From contig NZ_CP030033.1 in assembly GCF_003611035.1 (NCBI RefSeq), forward strand, positions 2,480,001 to 2,544,000: a DNA stretch of 64,000 bases, written 5' to 3'. Below are positions 26,860 to 37,228 of this stretch, piece after piece. Source of the DNA: Cryobacterium soli. Its GTDB lineage: Bacteria; Actinomycetota; Actinomycetes; Actinomycetales; Microbacteriaceae. The position numbers were made by a program, and so were the translations under genes. Numbering within the stretch: the stretch's first letter is position 1; each line of letters starts with the position of its first letter. The notes under the pieces were generated by a model that made no database searches, was not told where the DNA came from, and was given only the letters and a program-made list of their open reading frames with translations.

Positions 26860-28460
26860 CGGGATCGGACGATCACGCCGGTCCCGGCGACCTCAACGGC
26901 GATCTCATCATCTCCGGCGGCGGCAGCAGCCTGGTGGCCACCGATGTGGTCTTCGCCGAGATGGCGATGCTGCGGATCGTGCAGGAAGACGCCGAAGGCT
27001 GGCACGACGGGCTCGCGCGGGTATCGGCGCTCGGCGTGGGTCCGGCGCCAGGCTGGCGGCCGAACGACCTGGGGGCCTGCGTCTTCGGGGCGCTGGCGGC
27101 GATCGACGACGTCGCCGAGCGCAGCCGCACCCTGGCCGACGCGTTGGCCGCGACCGCCGAGGACTACGGCCGCCTCGAGGGCGGCCTGGCGGCGATGCTG
27201 CGGATCACGGGCTCCTGGCTCGGCTACGCGCTGGGCGCGCTGGGACCGCTGATCGCCCTGTCGGCCGCCACGCCGCTGGCGTACCTGGCTCTGGGGTCGC
27301 TGCTGACCAGCACCCTGTCCGGCCGCACGCCGACGGTGGTTCCCCCCGCGCTCACCGACTGGATGAGCGCGAACCCGCAGTTGCTCACCAGTCCGCTGAC
27401 GGTGGCATTGGTGCGCACGCTGGCCTCCTCGGCCGACGATGCGGCGCTCGGCCGGGTGGGGGTGCCGTTCCCCGTGGCCGCCCTGTTGGGCGACGGTGGG
27501 GCCGGGCTGCTCGGCGCGGCGTCCTCGGCGCTCGGGCTGCTCGTGGCGGGCCGGGCGGCCGGCATGCTGCGCGAGACACCGGTGCGGGTGACCCCGGTGG
27601 GGGCGTCGGCGGGCGCAGGGACAACGGCCGGTACGACCGCAGGGGCGGTTCCCCTGACGGTTCCGACTATGGGTCAGCTGGCCGTGCCGCGGCGGGGACC
27701 CGCGGCGGGAGGGTCAGCCAGGACGCGCACGACGCCCGGCCAAGTGCCGGTCGCCGTTCCTCGTGCCGCGCTGGCCGCGCCTGAGCCGCCCACCGGGTTC
27801 GCCGACCTGGCCGACCGGATCCCGACCAGGGGCGACGGCGGCCAGGTGCGGGTGGAGCGCTACGGCGATGCGGCGCATCCGTCGTGGGTCGTCTACCTCG
27901 GCGGCACCCTGGAGTGGAGCCCGACCGGCTCCACCGAACCGTGGGACACGACCTCGAATGTCACCGCCGTGGCCGACCAGCGGTCCGGCTCCTACACGGC
28001 GGTGCTGCAGGCGATGCAGGCGGCCGGCGTGGCGCCGTCAGACCCGGTGCTGTCCGTGGCGCACTCGCAGGGCGGCCTCCTCGCGGTGGAGCTCGCGGCG
28101 CGCGGCGACGCGAACGTGGTGGGAGTGGTCACCTTCGGGGCGCCGGCGGTGCCGGCGACGTTGCCCGAGGGGATGCCGGCTATCGCGATCGAGCACTCCG
28201 ACGACATCATTCCCGCCACCGGCGGCGCTCCGGCCGACGACGACGCGCGGCTGTATGTGCGCCGAGAACTGTTCGCGGACCGGCAGGTGCCCGCGGATGA
28301 GACCCTGCCGGCGCACCAGATGACCGCCTACCAGGACACCGCCAGGCTGGTCGACGAGTCGGAGGAACCCCGGCTGCTGGCGTTCCGGAAGACCCTCGCC
28401 GGTCTGGTGGGCACCAAGCCGGGCGAGCAGACCGTCTGGCACGCCGAACGGGTCGGCTGA
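26856..28460 (+). CDS. Alpha/beta-hydrolase-like protein with helical N-terminal region
   Basis: A 534-residue protein. Residues 1-120 are helical, then a Gly/Ala-rich hydrophobic stretch (about 110-255) and a Thr/Pro/Arg linker, then a hydrolase domain from about 315: WVVYLGGTLEW, the nucleophile elbow SVAHSQGGLLAVELAARG, an acid candidate in IEHSDDIIPATGG and a His in LPAHQMTAY. The triad therefore looks complete. It is coupled to the WXG-like gene through a GTGA overlap. Actinobacterial proteins with such a layout can be type VII-type substrates; here the substrate and location are unknown. Confidence 0.65.
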   Translation: MTGSDDHAGPGDLNGDLIISGGGSSLVATDVVFAEMAMLRIVQEDAEGWHDGLARVSALGVGPAPGWRPNDLGACVFGALAAIDDVAERSRTLADALAATAEDYGRLEGGLAAMLRITGSWLGYALGALGPLIALSAATPLAYLALGSLLTSTLSGRTPTVVPPALTDWMSANPQLLTSPLTVALVRTLASSADDAALGRVGVPFPVAALLGDGGAGLLGAASSALGLLVAGRAAGMLRETPVRVTPVGASAGAGTTAGTTAGAVPLTVPTMGQLAVPRRGPAAGGSARTRTTPGQVPVAVPRAALAAPEPPTGFADLADRIPTRGDGGQVRVERYGDAAHPSWVVYLGGTLEWSPTGSTEPWDTTSNVTAVADQRSGSYTAVLQAMQAAGVAPSDPVLSVAHSQGGLLAVELAARGDANVVGVVTFGAPAVPATLPEGMPAIAIEHSDDIIPATGGAPADDDARLYVRRELFADRQVPADETLPAHQMTAYQDTARLVDESEEPRLLAFRKTLAGLVGTKPGEQTVWHAERVG

Positions 28461-28476
28461 GCCGGGTCGTTTGGGC

Positions 28477-28872
28477 CTAGGAGCTCGAGTTGTTCAGCGG
28501 CCGCACGAGCACGCCGAACAGCCAACTGAAGATCCCCAGCACGAAAGCGCCGAGCACGCCCCACCAGAACGAGTCGACGACCAGGCCGAAGCCGAGCAGG
28601 CCGGAGAACCAGGCCACCAGCATGAGGAGCAGGCCGTTCACGATGAACGAGAGCAGCCCGAGCGTGAGCACGTAGAGCGGGAAGGCGACGATGCGCACGA
28701 AACCGCCTATGAAGCCGTTGACGAACCCGAAAATGAGCGAGATCAACAGATAGGTCAGTACCACGGCCGTGGTGTCCGGCGCGTACGGATCGACCCGCAC
28801 CCCCGCGACGATGAGAGTGGTCACCCAGAGGGCCACGGCGTTGACGATGAGCTTGAGCAGGAAGCGTCCCAT
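28477..28872 (-). CDS. Phage-holin-family (PF04020-like) membrane protein
   Basis: A 131-residue protein with four hydrophobic segments, starting MGRFLLKLIVNAVALWVTTL and containing YLLISLIFGFVNGFIGG and the FPLYVLTLGLLSFIVNGLLL stretch that marks the holin 4_2 superfamily. Despite the name these are chromosomal membrane proteins widespread in bacteria, and there are no phage genes nearby. The ATG at 28872 has GGAGG 4 nt upstream. Function unknown. Confidence 0.82.
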   Translation of the reverse strand: MGRFLLKLIVNAVALWVTTLIVAGVRVDPYAPDTTAVVLTYLLISLIFGFVNGFIGGFVRIVAFPLYVLTLGLLSFIVNGLLLMLVAWFSGLLGFGLVVDSFWWGVLGAFVLGIFSWLFGVLVRPLNNSSS

Positions 28873-28975
28873 ACCTCCACTATGACAGTCGAAGCGGCGC
28901 GATTCGCAGCGGACCCGGGCGATCCGGGCCAACCCGGCGGTGTCGAGCATGCGGCAGTGCGAATATGTCGCGGCG

Positions 28976-28981
28976 TAGACT
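28976..28981 (+). promoter_or_regulatory. -10 element, leaderless transcript of hisC
   Basis: TAGACT ends 6 nt before the GTG at 28988; there is no ribosome binding site. Confidence 0.55.
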
Positions 28982-28987
28982 CGCCGA

Positions 28988-30094
28988 GTGAGCCCTTCTG
29001 ACCAGCCATCAGTCCGCCTGCGCCCCGAGATCGTTGCGCTGCCGGCGTACCGGCAGGGCAAGGCGGCCAACGCATCCGCCTTCAAGCTGTCGAGCAACGA
29101 GAACCCGTTCGACCCGCTGCCCGGGGTCGTCGACGCCGTCAACGCCGTCTCGGCGTTCAACCGGTACCCGGATGCCTCCGCCCTCGCCCTGCGCGAGCGG
29201 CTGGCCACCCGCTTCGGCGTTTCCGCCGACGAGGTGCACATCGGCGCCGGCTCTGTGGCCCTGCTCGCCCAGCTGATCACCGCCGCCGCCGGCCCCGGCG
29301 ACGAGGTGCTTTACTCCTGGCGCTCCTTCGAGGCCTACCCGAGCCTCGTCACGGTGTCCGGCGCCACCAGCGTGACGGTGCCGAACCGCGCCGACCACGG
29401 CCACGATCTGCCGGCGATGGCCGCCAGGATCACCCCCCGCACCCGCGTCGTGATCGTCTGCAGCCCGAACAACCCCACCGGCGTGGTCGTCACGGCCGCC
29501 GAGTTCGCGGCCTTCATGCGACAGGTGCCCGCCGACCTGCTCGTCATCCTCGATGAGGCATACGCCGAATTCGTCACCGACCCGGCCGCCGTCGACGGCA
29601 CCACACTGCTGGGCCGCTACCCCAACCTTGTGGTGTTGCGCACCTTCTCCAAGGCGTACGGTCTCGCCGGTCTCCGCGTCGGCTACGGCATCGGCCCTGT
29701 CGGCATCCTCGACGCCGCCCGCGCCACGGCCATCCCGCTCTCCGTCACCGGCCAGGCCTCCGCGGCGGCGCTGGCCTCGCTCGACGCCGAAGCCGAACTG
29801 CTGGCCCGCGTGGGCATCATCGCCGAGCGCCGCGACGGCATCCAGCAGGCCCTGGCCGTTGCCGGCCTGCACAGCCCGTCGTCGCAGGCGAACTTCGTCT
29901 GGCTGCCGCTGGGCGAGGCCACCGCGGCGGCCACCGAACGTTTCACCGATGCCGGGCTCGTCGTCCGGCCCTTCCACCCGGAGGGCATCCGGGTCTCGAT
30001 TGGCGAGGAGGAATCTGTGGCCACACTCCTACGGATCAGCGCTGAGATTGTGCAGGATCTACCAACGGGGCATCCGGCCCGGCGGCTAGGTTAG
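28988..30094 (+). CDS. hisC: Histidinol-phosphate / aromatic aminotransferase
   Basis: A 368-residue PLP enzyme of fold type I. Visible: [12 protein letters not shown] near the N-terminus, [39 protein letters not shown] and the PLP lysine in [17 protein letters not shown], all typical of HisC and its phenylalanine aminotransferase relative. It exchanges an amino group between glutamate and imidazole-acetol phosphate or aromatic keto acids. No other his genes are here, and it stands directly before a keto acid dehydrogenase operon, so a role in aromatic or branched-chain amino acid metabolism is as likely as histidine synthesis. Confidence 0.88.
   Translation: MSPSDQPSVRLRPEIVALPAYRQGKAANASAFKLSSNENPFDPLPGVVDAVNAVSAFNRYPDASALALRERLATRFGVSADEVHIGAGSVALLAQLITAAAGPGDEVLYSWRSFEAYPSLVTVSGATSVTVPNRADHGHDLPAMAARITPRTRVVIVCSPNNPTGVVVTAAEFAAFMRQVPADLLVILDEAYAEFVTDPAAVDGTTLLGRYPNLVVLRTFSKAYGLAGLRVGYGIGPVGILDAARATAIPLSVTGQASAAALASLDAEAELLARVGIIAERRDGIQQALAVAGLHSPSSQANFVWLPLGEATAAATERFTDAGLVVRPFHPEGIRVSIGEEESVATLLRISAEIVQDLPTGHPARRLG
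30087..30092 (+). promoter_or_regulatory. -10 element, leaderless transcript of the E1 alpha gene
   Basis: TAGGTT, inside the last codons of hisC, ends 6 nt before GTG 30099. No Shine-Dalgarno sequence is seen in the 4-nt gap between the genes. Confidence 0.45.
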
Positions 30095-30098
30095 TACG

Positions 30099-31247
30099 GT
30101 GCCAGTGACCTCGAACGACGCACCCGTGCTCACCGCTGCGTCTCCCACCGTGCAACTCCTCTCCGCCGACGGGACCTTCTCCCCGTCCGATTCCGCGGCG
30201 GAATTCCTGCCCTACTTCGAACGGCTGACCGAGGCCGACTACCGGAAGTTCTACCGCGACATGGTCGTGGTGCGGAAGTTCGACACCGAAGCGGCGAACC
30301 TGCAGCGTCAGGGCCAGCTGGCCCTGTGGGTGCCCAGCCACGGCCAGGAGGCCGCCCAGGTCGGCTCCGCCTACGCCACCCGCGCGCAGGACCACGTGTT
30401 CCCCTCCTACCGCGAGCACGTCGTCGGCATGATCCGGGGCCTGGACATGGTCGACATCCTGCGGATGCTGCGCGGCGTGACCCTCGGCGGCTGGACGCCG
30501 GAGGAACACGGAAACTTCCACCTCTACACGCTCGTGCTCGCCTCGCAGACGCTGCACGCCACCGGCTATGCCATGGGCATGCAGCTCGACTGTTCCACAG
30601 CGACCGGCAACCCCGAGACCGACCAGGCCGTGATCGTCTACTACGGCGACGGCGCCTCCTCGCAGGGCGACGCCAACGAGGCCCTGGTCTTCGCGGCCAG
30701 CTACCAGACCCCGCAGGTGTTCTTCATGCAGAACAACCACTGGGCCATCTCGGTGCCGGTCTCCCGCCAGTCCCGCTCCCCGCTCTACCTACGGGCCGGC
30801 GGCTTCGGCATGCCCGGTGTGCAGGTCGACGGCAACGACGTGCTGGCCAGCTACGCCGTCACTGCCAAGGCCATGGACGACGCCCGCGCCGGCCACGGGC
30901 CGTCGCTCATCGAGGCGCTCACTTACCGCGTCGGCGCGCACACCACGGCCGACGACCCCACCAAGTACCGGGATCCGGAAGAGCTCGCCTACTGGGTCGC
31001 TCGCGACCCGATCGTGCGCTTCCGCAGCTACCTGCAGGGCCTCGGCGTTGAGCAGGAGTTCCTCGACTCCGTCGACGAAGAAGCCGCAGACTACGCCGCG
31101 GATGTGCGCCGCCGCGCCCTCGAGATCACCGCCCCCGACCGCTCGGTGATCTTCGACAACGTCTACGCCGAACCGCATCCGCTGGTGGTCGAGCAGAAAG
31201 CCTGGCTCGACGCCTACGAAACCTCGTTCGACGGGAGTGAGTCCTGA
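30099..31247 (+). CDS. 2-oxo acid dehydrogenase E1 component, alpha subunit
   Basis: A 382-residue thiamin-diphosphate-binding subunit. Visible: [37 protein letters not shown], the TPP/Mg motif [20 protein letters not shown] with [11 protein letters not shown], and the phosphorylation-loop region [17 protein letters not shown]. The sequence fits the branched-chain keto acid or actinobacterial PdhA group. First of three genes E1a-E1b-E2; it overlaps E1b by 1 nt. The E3 lipoamide dehydrogenase must come from elsewhere. Confidence 0.93.
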   Translation: MPVTSNDAPVLTAASPTVQLLSADGTFSPSDSAAEFLPYFERLTEADYRKFYRDMVVVRKFDTEAANLQRQGQLALWVPSHGQEAAQVGSAYATRAQDHVFPSYREHVVGMIRGLDMVDILRMLRGVTLGGWTPEEHGNFHLYTLVLASQTLHATGYAMGMQLDCSTATGNPETDQAVIVYYGDGASSQGDANEALVFAASYQTPQVFFMQNNHWAISVPVSRQSRSPLYLRAGGFGMPGVQVDGNDVLASYAVTAKAMDDARAGHGPSLIEALTYRVGAHTTADDPTKYRDPEELAYWVARDPIVRFRSYLQGLGVEQEFLDSVDEEAADYAADVRRRALEITAPDRSVIFDNVYAEPHPLVVEQKAWLDAYETSFDGSES

Positions 31248-32260
31248 TGACCACGCAGGACACTGTCACCACGGCCGCGCCCACGAGCGCGAACCTGCCG
31301 ATGGCCAAGGCCCTCAACCAGGGCCTGCGCCAGGCGATGCTCGACGACCCCAAGGTGCTCATGATGGGCGAGGACATCGGCCCGCTCGGCGGCGTCTTCC
31401 GGGTCACCGAGGGGCTGCACGCCGAATTCGGCGAGAAGCGGGTGCTCGACACCCCGCTGGCCGAATCCGGCATCATCGGCACCGCCATCGGCCTGGCCCT
31501 GCGCGGCTACCGGCCGGTCTGCGAGATCCAGTTCGACGGCTTCGTCTTCCCCGGCTTCGACCAGATCACCAGCCAGCTGGCCCGCATGCGCAATCGCCAC
31601 GAGGGCGGCGTCACCATGCCCGTCGTCGTGCGGATCCCCTACGGCGGCCACATCGGCTCGATCGAACACCACCAGGAGAGCCCGGAGGCGTACTTCGCGC
31701 ACACCCCGGGTCTGCGCGTGGTGAGCCCGTCCAACTCGCACGACGCGTACTGGATGATGCGCGAAGCGATCGCCTCGAACGACCCGGTGATCTTCTTCGA
31801 GCCCAAGAGCCGCTACTGGCCCAAGAGCGAGGTGGACTTCACCGGCGCCGGCACCCCGTTGCACGCCGCCAAGGTGGTGCGCACCGGAACGAGCGTCACG
31901 GTCGTCGGCCACGGCGCCATGGTGAGCGTGCTGCTGCAGGCCGCCGACCTGGCCGCCGCCGAGGGCATCCACCTCGAGGTCATCGACCTGCGCTCGATCT
32001 CACCGATCGACTACGCGCCGATTCTCGAGTCGGTGCACAAGACCGGCCACCTCGTCGTGGCACAGGAGGCCGCCGGCTTCGTCAGCGTCGGCTCCGAGAT
32101 CGCCGCCACCGTCACCGAGCGGGCGTTCTACTCGCTCGAGGCGCCGGTGTTGCGGGTGTCCGGCTTCGACACCCCGTTCCCGCCTGCCGCGGTGGAGACG
32201 CACTTCCTGCCCAGCCCCGACCGGGTGCTCGAAGCCGTCGACCGCTCGCTCGCCTACTAA
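31247..32260 (+). CDS. 2-oxo acid dehydrogenase E1 component, beta subunit
   Basis: A 337-residue partner of the alpha subunit, forming the E1 heterotetramer that decarboxylates 2-oxo acids and passes the acyl group to lipoyl-E2. Visible: [66 protein letters not shown] and [15 protein letters not shown] shares one base with the E1a stop codon, so the subunits are made in equal amounts. Confidence 0.95.
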   Translation: MTTQDTVTTAAPTSANLPMAKALNQGLRQAMLDDPKVLMMGEDIGPLGGVFRVTEGLHAEFGEKRVLDTPLAESGIIGTAIGLALRGYRPVCEIQFDGFVFPGFDQITSQLARMRNRHEGGVTMPVVVRIPYGGHIGSIEHHQESPEAYFAHTPGLRVVSPSNSHDAYWMMREAIASNDPVIFFEPKSRYWPKSEVDFTGAGTPLHAAKVVRTGTSVTVVGHGAMVSVLLQAADLAAAEGIHLEVIDLRSISPIDYAPILESVHKTGHLVVAQEAAGFVSVGSEIAATVTERAFYSLEAPVLRVSGFDTPFPPAAVETHFLPSPDRVLEAVDRSLAY

Positions 32261-32286
32261 CCGTCCCCCTGCCCGAAAGGCACCCC

Positions 32287-33771
<1,485 letters not shown>

Positions 33772-33835
33772 CCGCCGGGCTCGTCCGTCGGGCGGCAGGC
33801 GCCTCCCGCCTCGTGCTCCTGCCCCTCGGGAACGC

Positions 33836-33903
33836 TCACTGCACCTCGTATGGCCCAATGCACCGGCTATAGCTGACGCATCCAGCCATACGAGGTGCAG
33901 TGA
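33836..33903. repeat. Long perfect inverted repeat (18-bp arms, 32-nt spacer)
   Basis: TCACTGCACCTCGTATGG (33836-33853) is repeated in perfect inverted form at 33886-33903. It lies between the convergent E2 and CPBP genes. It has no T tract and a long loop, so it is not an ordinary terminator. Confidence 0.85.
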
Positions 33904-33926
33904 CCCTTACGGCGCGGCACCGTGCC

Positions 33927-34730
33927 TCACATCGGTGTCGGCGTAGTTCCGAGTGCGGTGCTCCAGCTGGTGGTCCCGGCACCCGTCGCCTGATTCTGCA
34001 AGGTGCTGCTCCGCCGGATGCCCGCCCAGAGCCAGACCGCGCCGGCCAGCAGGATGACGGTCATCACGGCATCCACCGCGGGCGGTGTTTGGCGCACGCT
34101 GCTGAGCTGCGCGAGGTCGAACAGGGCGTGGAAGGCCAGCAGGGGCCAGAGGCTGCCGGTGCGTAGGAACGCGCAGGCCGCGAAGAGCCCGTACGCGGCG
34201 GCGAAGCCGATCTGGGCGAGGGTGCTGGGCAGGTCCTGGCCGCCGAGCAGATTGACGGCGTGCGCCAGGGCGAACGCGGCGCTGGAGACGAGCACGGCCG
34301 CGCGGGCGCCCCTGGGGGCCAGCAGCCGAAGGAGGACCGCCCGGAAGAGGGTCTCCTCCACGAACGCGACGAGGGCCACGAAGCCGATCAGCCCGAGCCA
34401 GGCCCCCAAGGTCTGCGTCGCGGCGCCGCCGGTCGACACGAGCACCAGCAGGAACACCGCGAGCAGCGGAAGCAGCACGAGTCGCCACGCCGCCCGGTTG
34501 CCGCGCACCCGCGGGCGGCCGAACCCGAGCATCCCCCACCGCCGGGTCACGCTCGCCCAGATCACCAGGCCCGCGGCGATCGGCGCGAACACCAGCGGAA
34601 CCGGCGACGCGAGCGGCAGGCCGGTCAGGTAGATCACCGTGCCACCCAGTCCCAGTAACAGGATGAGGGCGATGGTGGTCAGGATGACCGTCGTGACCGG
34701 ATGGGTGCTGGTGATCGGGCGGCTGGGCAC
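33927..34730 (-). CDS. CPBP family intramembrane glutamic endopeptidase
   Basis: A 267-residue membrane protease of the CAAX/ABI (CPBP) family, about eight hydrophobic segments. The catalytic motifs are present: EETLFRAVLLR (EExxxR), FALAHAVNLL (HxxxN) and LAFHALFDLAQL. Family members process prenylated proteins or small peptides or protect against bacteriocins; the substrate here is unknown. GTG 34730 (VPSRPITST) has AGGAGGA 4 nt upstream; ATG 34754 is an alternative. It diverges from a TetR gene, and the two GAATAC-N4-GTATTC operators between them suggest it is the regulated target. Confidence 0.85.
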   Translation of the reverse strand: MPSRPITSTHPVTTVILTTIALILLLGLGGTVIYLTGLPLASPVPLVFAPIAAGLVIWASVTRRWGMLGFGRPRVRGNRAAWRLVLLPLLAVFLLVLVSTGGAATQTLGAWLGLIGFVALVAFVEETLFRAVLLRLLAPRGARAAVLVSSAAFALAHAVNLLGGQDLPSTLAQIGFAAAYGLFAACAFLRTGSLWPLLAFHALFDLAQLSSVRQTPPAVDAVMTVILLAGAVWLWAGIRRSSTLQNQATGAGTTSWSTALGTTPTPM

Positions 34731-34776
34731 GGTGTCCTCCTGGTGTTCAGGCATCTGCGCTGGCGGATGCGCGCGT

Positions 34777-34811
34777 GAATACGCTTGTATTCCGAGAATA
34801 CGACTGTATTC
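34777..34811. promoter_or_regulatory. Two tandem TetR-type operators
   Basis: GAATACGCTTGTATTC (34777-34792) and GAATACGACTGTATTC (34796-34811) are perfect 6-4-6 inverted repeats, 19 bp apart. They overlap TTGTAT (34785-34790) and TATTCT (34807-34812), spaced 16 nt, a fair promoter for the regulator gene. Confidence 0.82.
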
Positions 34812-34854
34812 TGGGTTTGTCGAGCACCACCAACACCCACAAAGGGAGGGCAGC

Positions 34855-35424
34855 ATGGACCGCACGGACGAACTCGCCGCCGCGGCTCTTCGCCTGGTCA
34901 CCGTCGGGGGCCTGCCGGCCGTGACCTTCCGCTCGGTCGCCGCGGAGTCGGGCTGGTCGCTCGGCGCCGTGCAGAAGACCTTTCCCACCAAGGACGCGCT
35001 CGTCCGCGCCACATTGGCCTACGCTCAGTCGTCCATAGCCGTGCGGCTCAGCGTCGACCCCGGCCGGCCCACCCTGCGCGCGTGGCTGGTGGAGCTCGTG
35101 ATGGCCACCCTGCCCCTCGACGCTGCCCGCCGCAGTGCCTGCCTGGTTGGGGTGGCGGTGTCGGACCGGGCGCCGTTCGACCCCGAGCTCGCGGGTTCCC
35201 TGGCTGCCTGGGACGCCGAGCTGCGCGGCAACCTCGCTCGGCTGGCCGGCCGGGCCCGGCATGAGGGCGAACTGCACCCGCTCGTGGATGGCGAGAACCT
35301 GGCCCGGGCGGTGCTGGCGTTCGCCGCGGGGCTGGCCGGCCAGCTGCTCTACGACCCGGTTGACGAGGCCACGGTGCTGGCCCTGGTTCAGGGCGTCGTG
35401 GCGGGCCTGACGCCCGGTCCGTAG
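34855..35424 (+). CDS. TetR family transcriptional regulator
   Basis: A 189-residue regulator. The N-terminal helix-turn-helix region reads AALRLVTVGGLPAVTFRSVAAESGWSLGAVQKTFPTKDALVRATL in successive pieces of the TetR pattern (F for Y in the usual GxxYxHFxxK), and the C-terminal ligand domain is Ala/Leu-rich. AAAGGGAGGG lies just before the ATG. It very likely binds the two GAATAC-N4-GTATTC sites at 34777-34811 and controls itself and the divergent CPBP protease gene. The ligand is unknown. Confidence 0.9.
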   Translation: MDRTDELAAAALRLVTVGGLPAVTFRSVAAESGWSLGAVQKTFPTKDALVRATLAYAQSSIAVRLSVDPGRPTLRAWLVELVMATLPLDAARRSACLVGVAVSDRAPFDPELAGSLAAWDAELRGNLARLAGRARHEGELHPLVDGENLARAVLAFAAGLAGQLLYDPVDEATVLALVQGVVAGLTPGP

Positions 35425-35550
35425 GTCGGGTGCGGCCCCGCGCTGAGGACTTCCGGTCCGATTCCACGAGGTGGACTGTGCCCCTGGGCTGCGGGACCCG
35501 CGCCGTTCCAGCCCGGACTGTGCGGCCCGCGCCCGCCGTTCGCGCCAGCC

Positions 35551-36336
35551 TTAGGCGGGCATCGTACCGATCACGACGGTGGCGTCGAGCGCCGCCGACC
35601 GGCGGATGCGCGCTCGCAAGCCGTGCCGGGTGAAGAGCGCCGCGGTGTGCGGCGCCTGGGCGGCACTGGTCTCCACGAGTAGATGCCCGCCGGGTGCCAG
35701 CCACTCGGGCGCGGCAGCGGCGATCCGTCCCTGCACCTCGAGGCCGTCGGCCCCGCCGTCCAGCGCCACCCGGGCCTCGTGCAGCCGGGCCTCCGGCGGC
35801 ATCCGCTCGATCGCCTCGGTGGGCACGTAGGGCGCGTTGGCCACGACGAGGTCGAACTGGCCGCGCAGTTCGGCCGGGAGCGGGCCGAACAGGTCGCCGG
35901 TGAGCACCTCACCGCCCAGCGGGCTCACGTTCAGGCGGGCGCAGGCGGTGGCGGCCGGGTCGATGTCGACCGCTAACAGCCGCAGCGACGCGTCTGCGGC
36001 GAGCAGGGCGGCACCGACCGCGCCGGACCCGCAACAGACGTCGAGCACCAGGCTGTGGGGGCGCGCCAGCCGGGCTGCCTCCCGAACCAGCAGGCCCGTG
36101 CGGCGCCGCGGCACGAACACCCCGGGGCGCAGGACGATGCGGAGCCCGTAGAACTCCGCCCAGCCGAGCACCTGTTCGAGCGGCAGACCCGACACCCGCC
36201 TCGCCACCAGCTCGTCCAGTTCGGCCGGGGTCTCGGCCGCCGCCGCGAGGAGCCCGGCCTCCTCCTCGGCGAACACGCAGCCGGCGGCCCGCAGCCGGTC
36301 GACGATCTCGGCTGGAGGTGCCACGCGCCGTGCCAT
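35551..36336 (-). CDS. PrmC-related protein-(glutamine-N5) methyltransferase
   Basis: A 261-residue SAM-dependent methyltransferase. An N-terminal helical domain is followed by RPGVFVPRRRTGLLVREA, the SAM motif LVLDVCCGSGAVGAALLA, LLAVDIDPAATACARLN and NAPYVP, which replaces the NPPY of PrmC/HemK. That variant marks a PrmC-related subgroup of unknown substrate that coexists with true PrmC (family knowledge). It starts 68 nt after the acetyltransferase stop codon and may be in its operon. Confidence 0.85.
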   Translation of the reverse strand: MARRVAPPAEIVDRLRAAGCVFAEEEAGLLAAAAETPAELDELVARRVSGLPLEQVLGWAEFYGLRIVLRPGVFVPRRRTGLLVREAARLARPHSLVLDVCCGSGAVGAALLAADASLRLLAVDIDPAATACARLNVSPLGGEVLTGDLFGPLPAELRGQFDLVVANAPYVPTEAIERMPPEARLHEARVALDGGADGLEVQGRIAAAAPEWLAPGGHLLVETSAAQAPHTAALFTRHGLRARIRRSAALDATVVIGTMPA

Positions 36337-36404
36337 CGGTCAGCCCGCCGGGGTGTGCGGCGGGCGTGCCGGGGCGGCGCGGGAGTCGAGGGGCATGGAC
36401 CGTC

Positions 36405-37004
36405 CTAGGTCGTGTACGTGGGCAGCGGGCTCAGCGGCGGGGGCGCATCCGTGCGGAGCCTGGCGTGGGTTTCGACGTCGAAGCGTTCGGTGCCGTACTT
36501 CAGCTTCTGCCTCTCGATGCCTTCGGTGGCGAACCCGGCCTTGGTTGCGACCCGGCAGGACGCCGGGTTGTTGGTGCGGTGGCCCAGTTCGAGCCGGTGC
36601 AGCCCCTGTTCGGTGAAGGCCCAATCGGCGATCGACACCAGCGCGAGGGTCGCCAGGCCCTGCCCGCGCGCCTCGGCGGAGACCCAGTAGTAGACCCAGC
36701 CGGTGCCGTGCCGGTGCTCCATGCTGCCGACCCCGACGTTGCCCACCGCGACGCCGTCGAGGGTGATGGCGAAGTTCTGCCGCGACACGGTGCCGGTGGC
36801 GAGGTTGTCGGCGATGAAGGTCTGGCAGCGGGCCAGGGTGGACAACTCCACGGCACCGAGCTGCGCGGCGAGGTCGCCGCTGACGACGAACGCCCGCTGC
36901 AGGTCGACGGCGTCTTCGATCCGCCACGGTCGCAGCACGGCGCCGCCGGCCGCTGGCAGGCACCCGGCCCAGGTGCCGCCGCCCCTCGCGGCTCGTGCTC
37001 TCAT
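36405..37004 (-). CDS. GNAT family N-acetyltransferase (RimJ/RimL type)
   Basis: A 199-residue acetyltransferase. Visible: LRPWRIEDAVDLQRAFV, ITLDGVAVGNVGVGS, YYWVSAEARGQGLATLAL (acetyl-CoA loop, R/Q-x-x-G-x-A type), and RLELGHRTNNPASCRVATKAGF, typical of RimJ/RimL enzymes that acetylate N-terminal amines or small molecules. The ATG at 37004 follows TACTCT by 6 nt, so a leaderless mRNA is likely. The target is not evident. Confidence 0.85.
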   Translation of the reverse strand: MRARAARGGGTWAGCLPAAGGAVLRPWRIEDAVDLQRAFVVSGDLAAQLGAVELSTLARCQTFIADNLATGTVSRQNFAITLDGVAVGNVGVGSMEHRHGTGWVYYWVSAEARGQGLATLALVSIADWAFTEQGLHRLELGHRTNNPASCRVATKAGFATEGIERQKLKYGTERFDVETHARLRTDAPPPLSPLPTYTT

Positions 37005-37010
37005 TGCAAC

Positions 37011-37016
37011 AGAGTA
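37011..37016 (-). promoter_or_regulatory. -10 element, leaderless transcript of the GNAT gene
   Basis: TACTCT on the minus strand, 6 nt from ATG 37004. Confidence 0.5.
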
Positions 37017-37037
37017 GAGCGCGGGGCGTCTCCACCG

Positions 37038-37131
37038 CGAGTTGCCGCAAACACCCCGCTGCCGGGCGCTGAGGGGGATGCTTGCCGCAAGTCGCGGGGA
37101 GCCCCCTGCGCCGAGATGCCGCAAACGCCCC
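37038..37131. repeat. Degenerate intergenic direct repeat
   Basis: CGAGTTGCCGCAAACACCCC (37038-37057) recurs as CGAGATGCCGCAAACGCCCC (37112-37131), two differences in 20. A third TGCCGCAA lies between them (37083-37090). No coding sequence is seen here; a REP-like element is possible. Confidence 0.55.
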
Positions 37132-37228
37132 CCTAAAGACTGATGAGAGGGATGTTCGGCGCATCTCGGGAGCGACCCGAGCGGAAAGATGAGGGCGCGG
37201 ATCGCCGCGCGGCGAGGGAGGATGGGGC

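Noticed and set aside
28477..28872. Prophage, suggested by a holin-family gene
   Set aside because: The family is a common chromosomal membrane protein and no other phage gene, integrase or att repeat is near.
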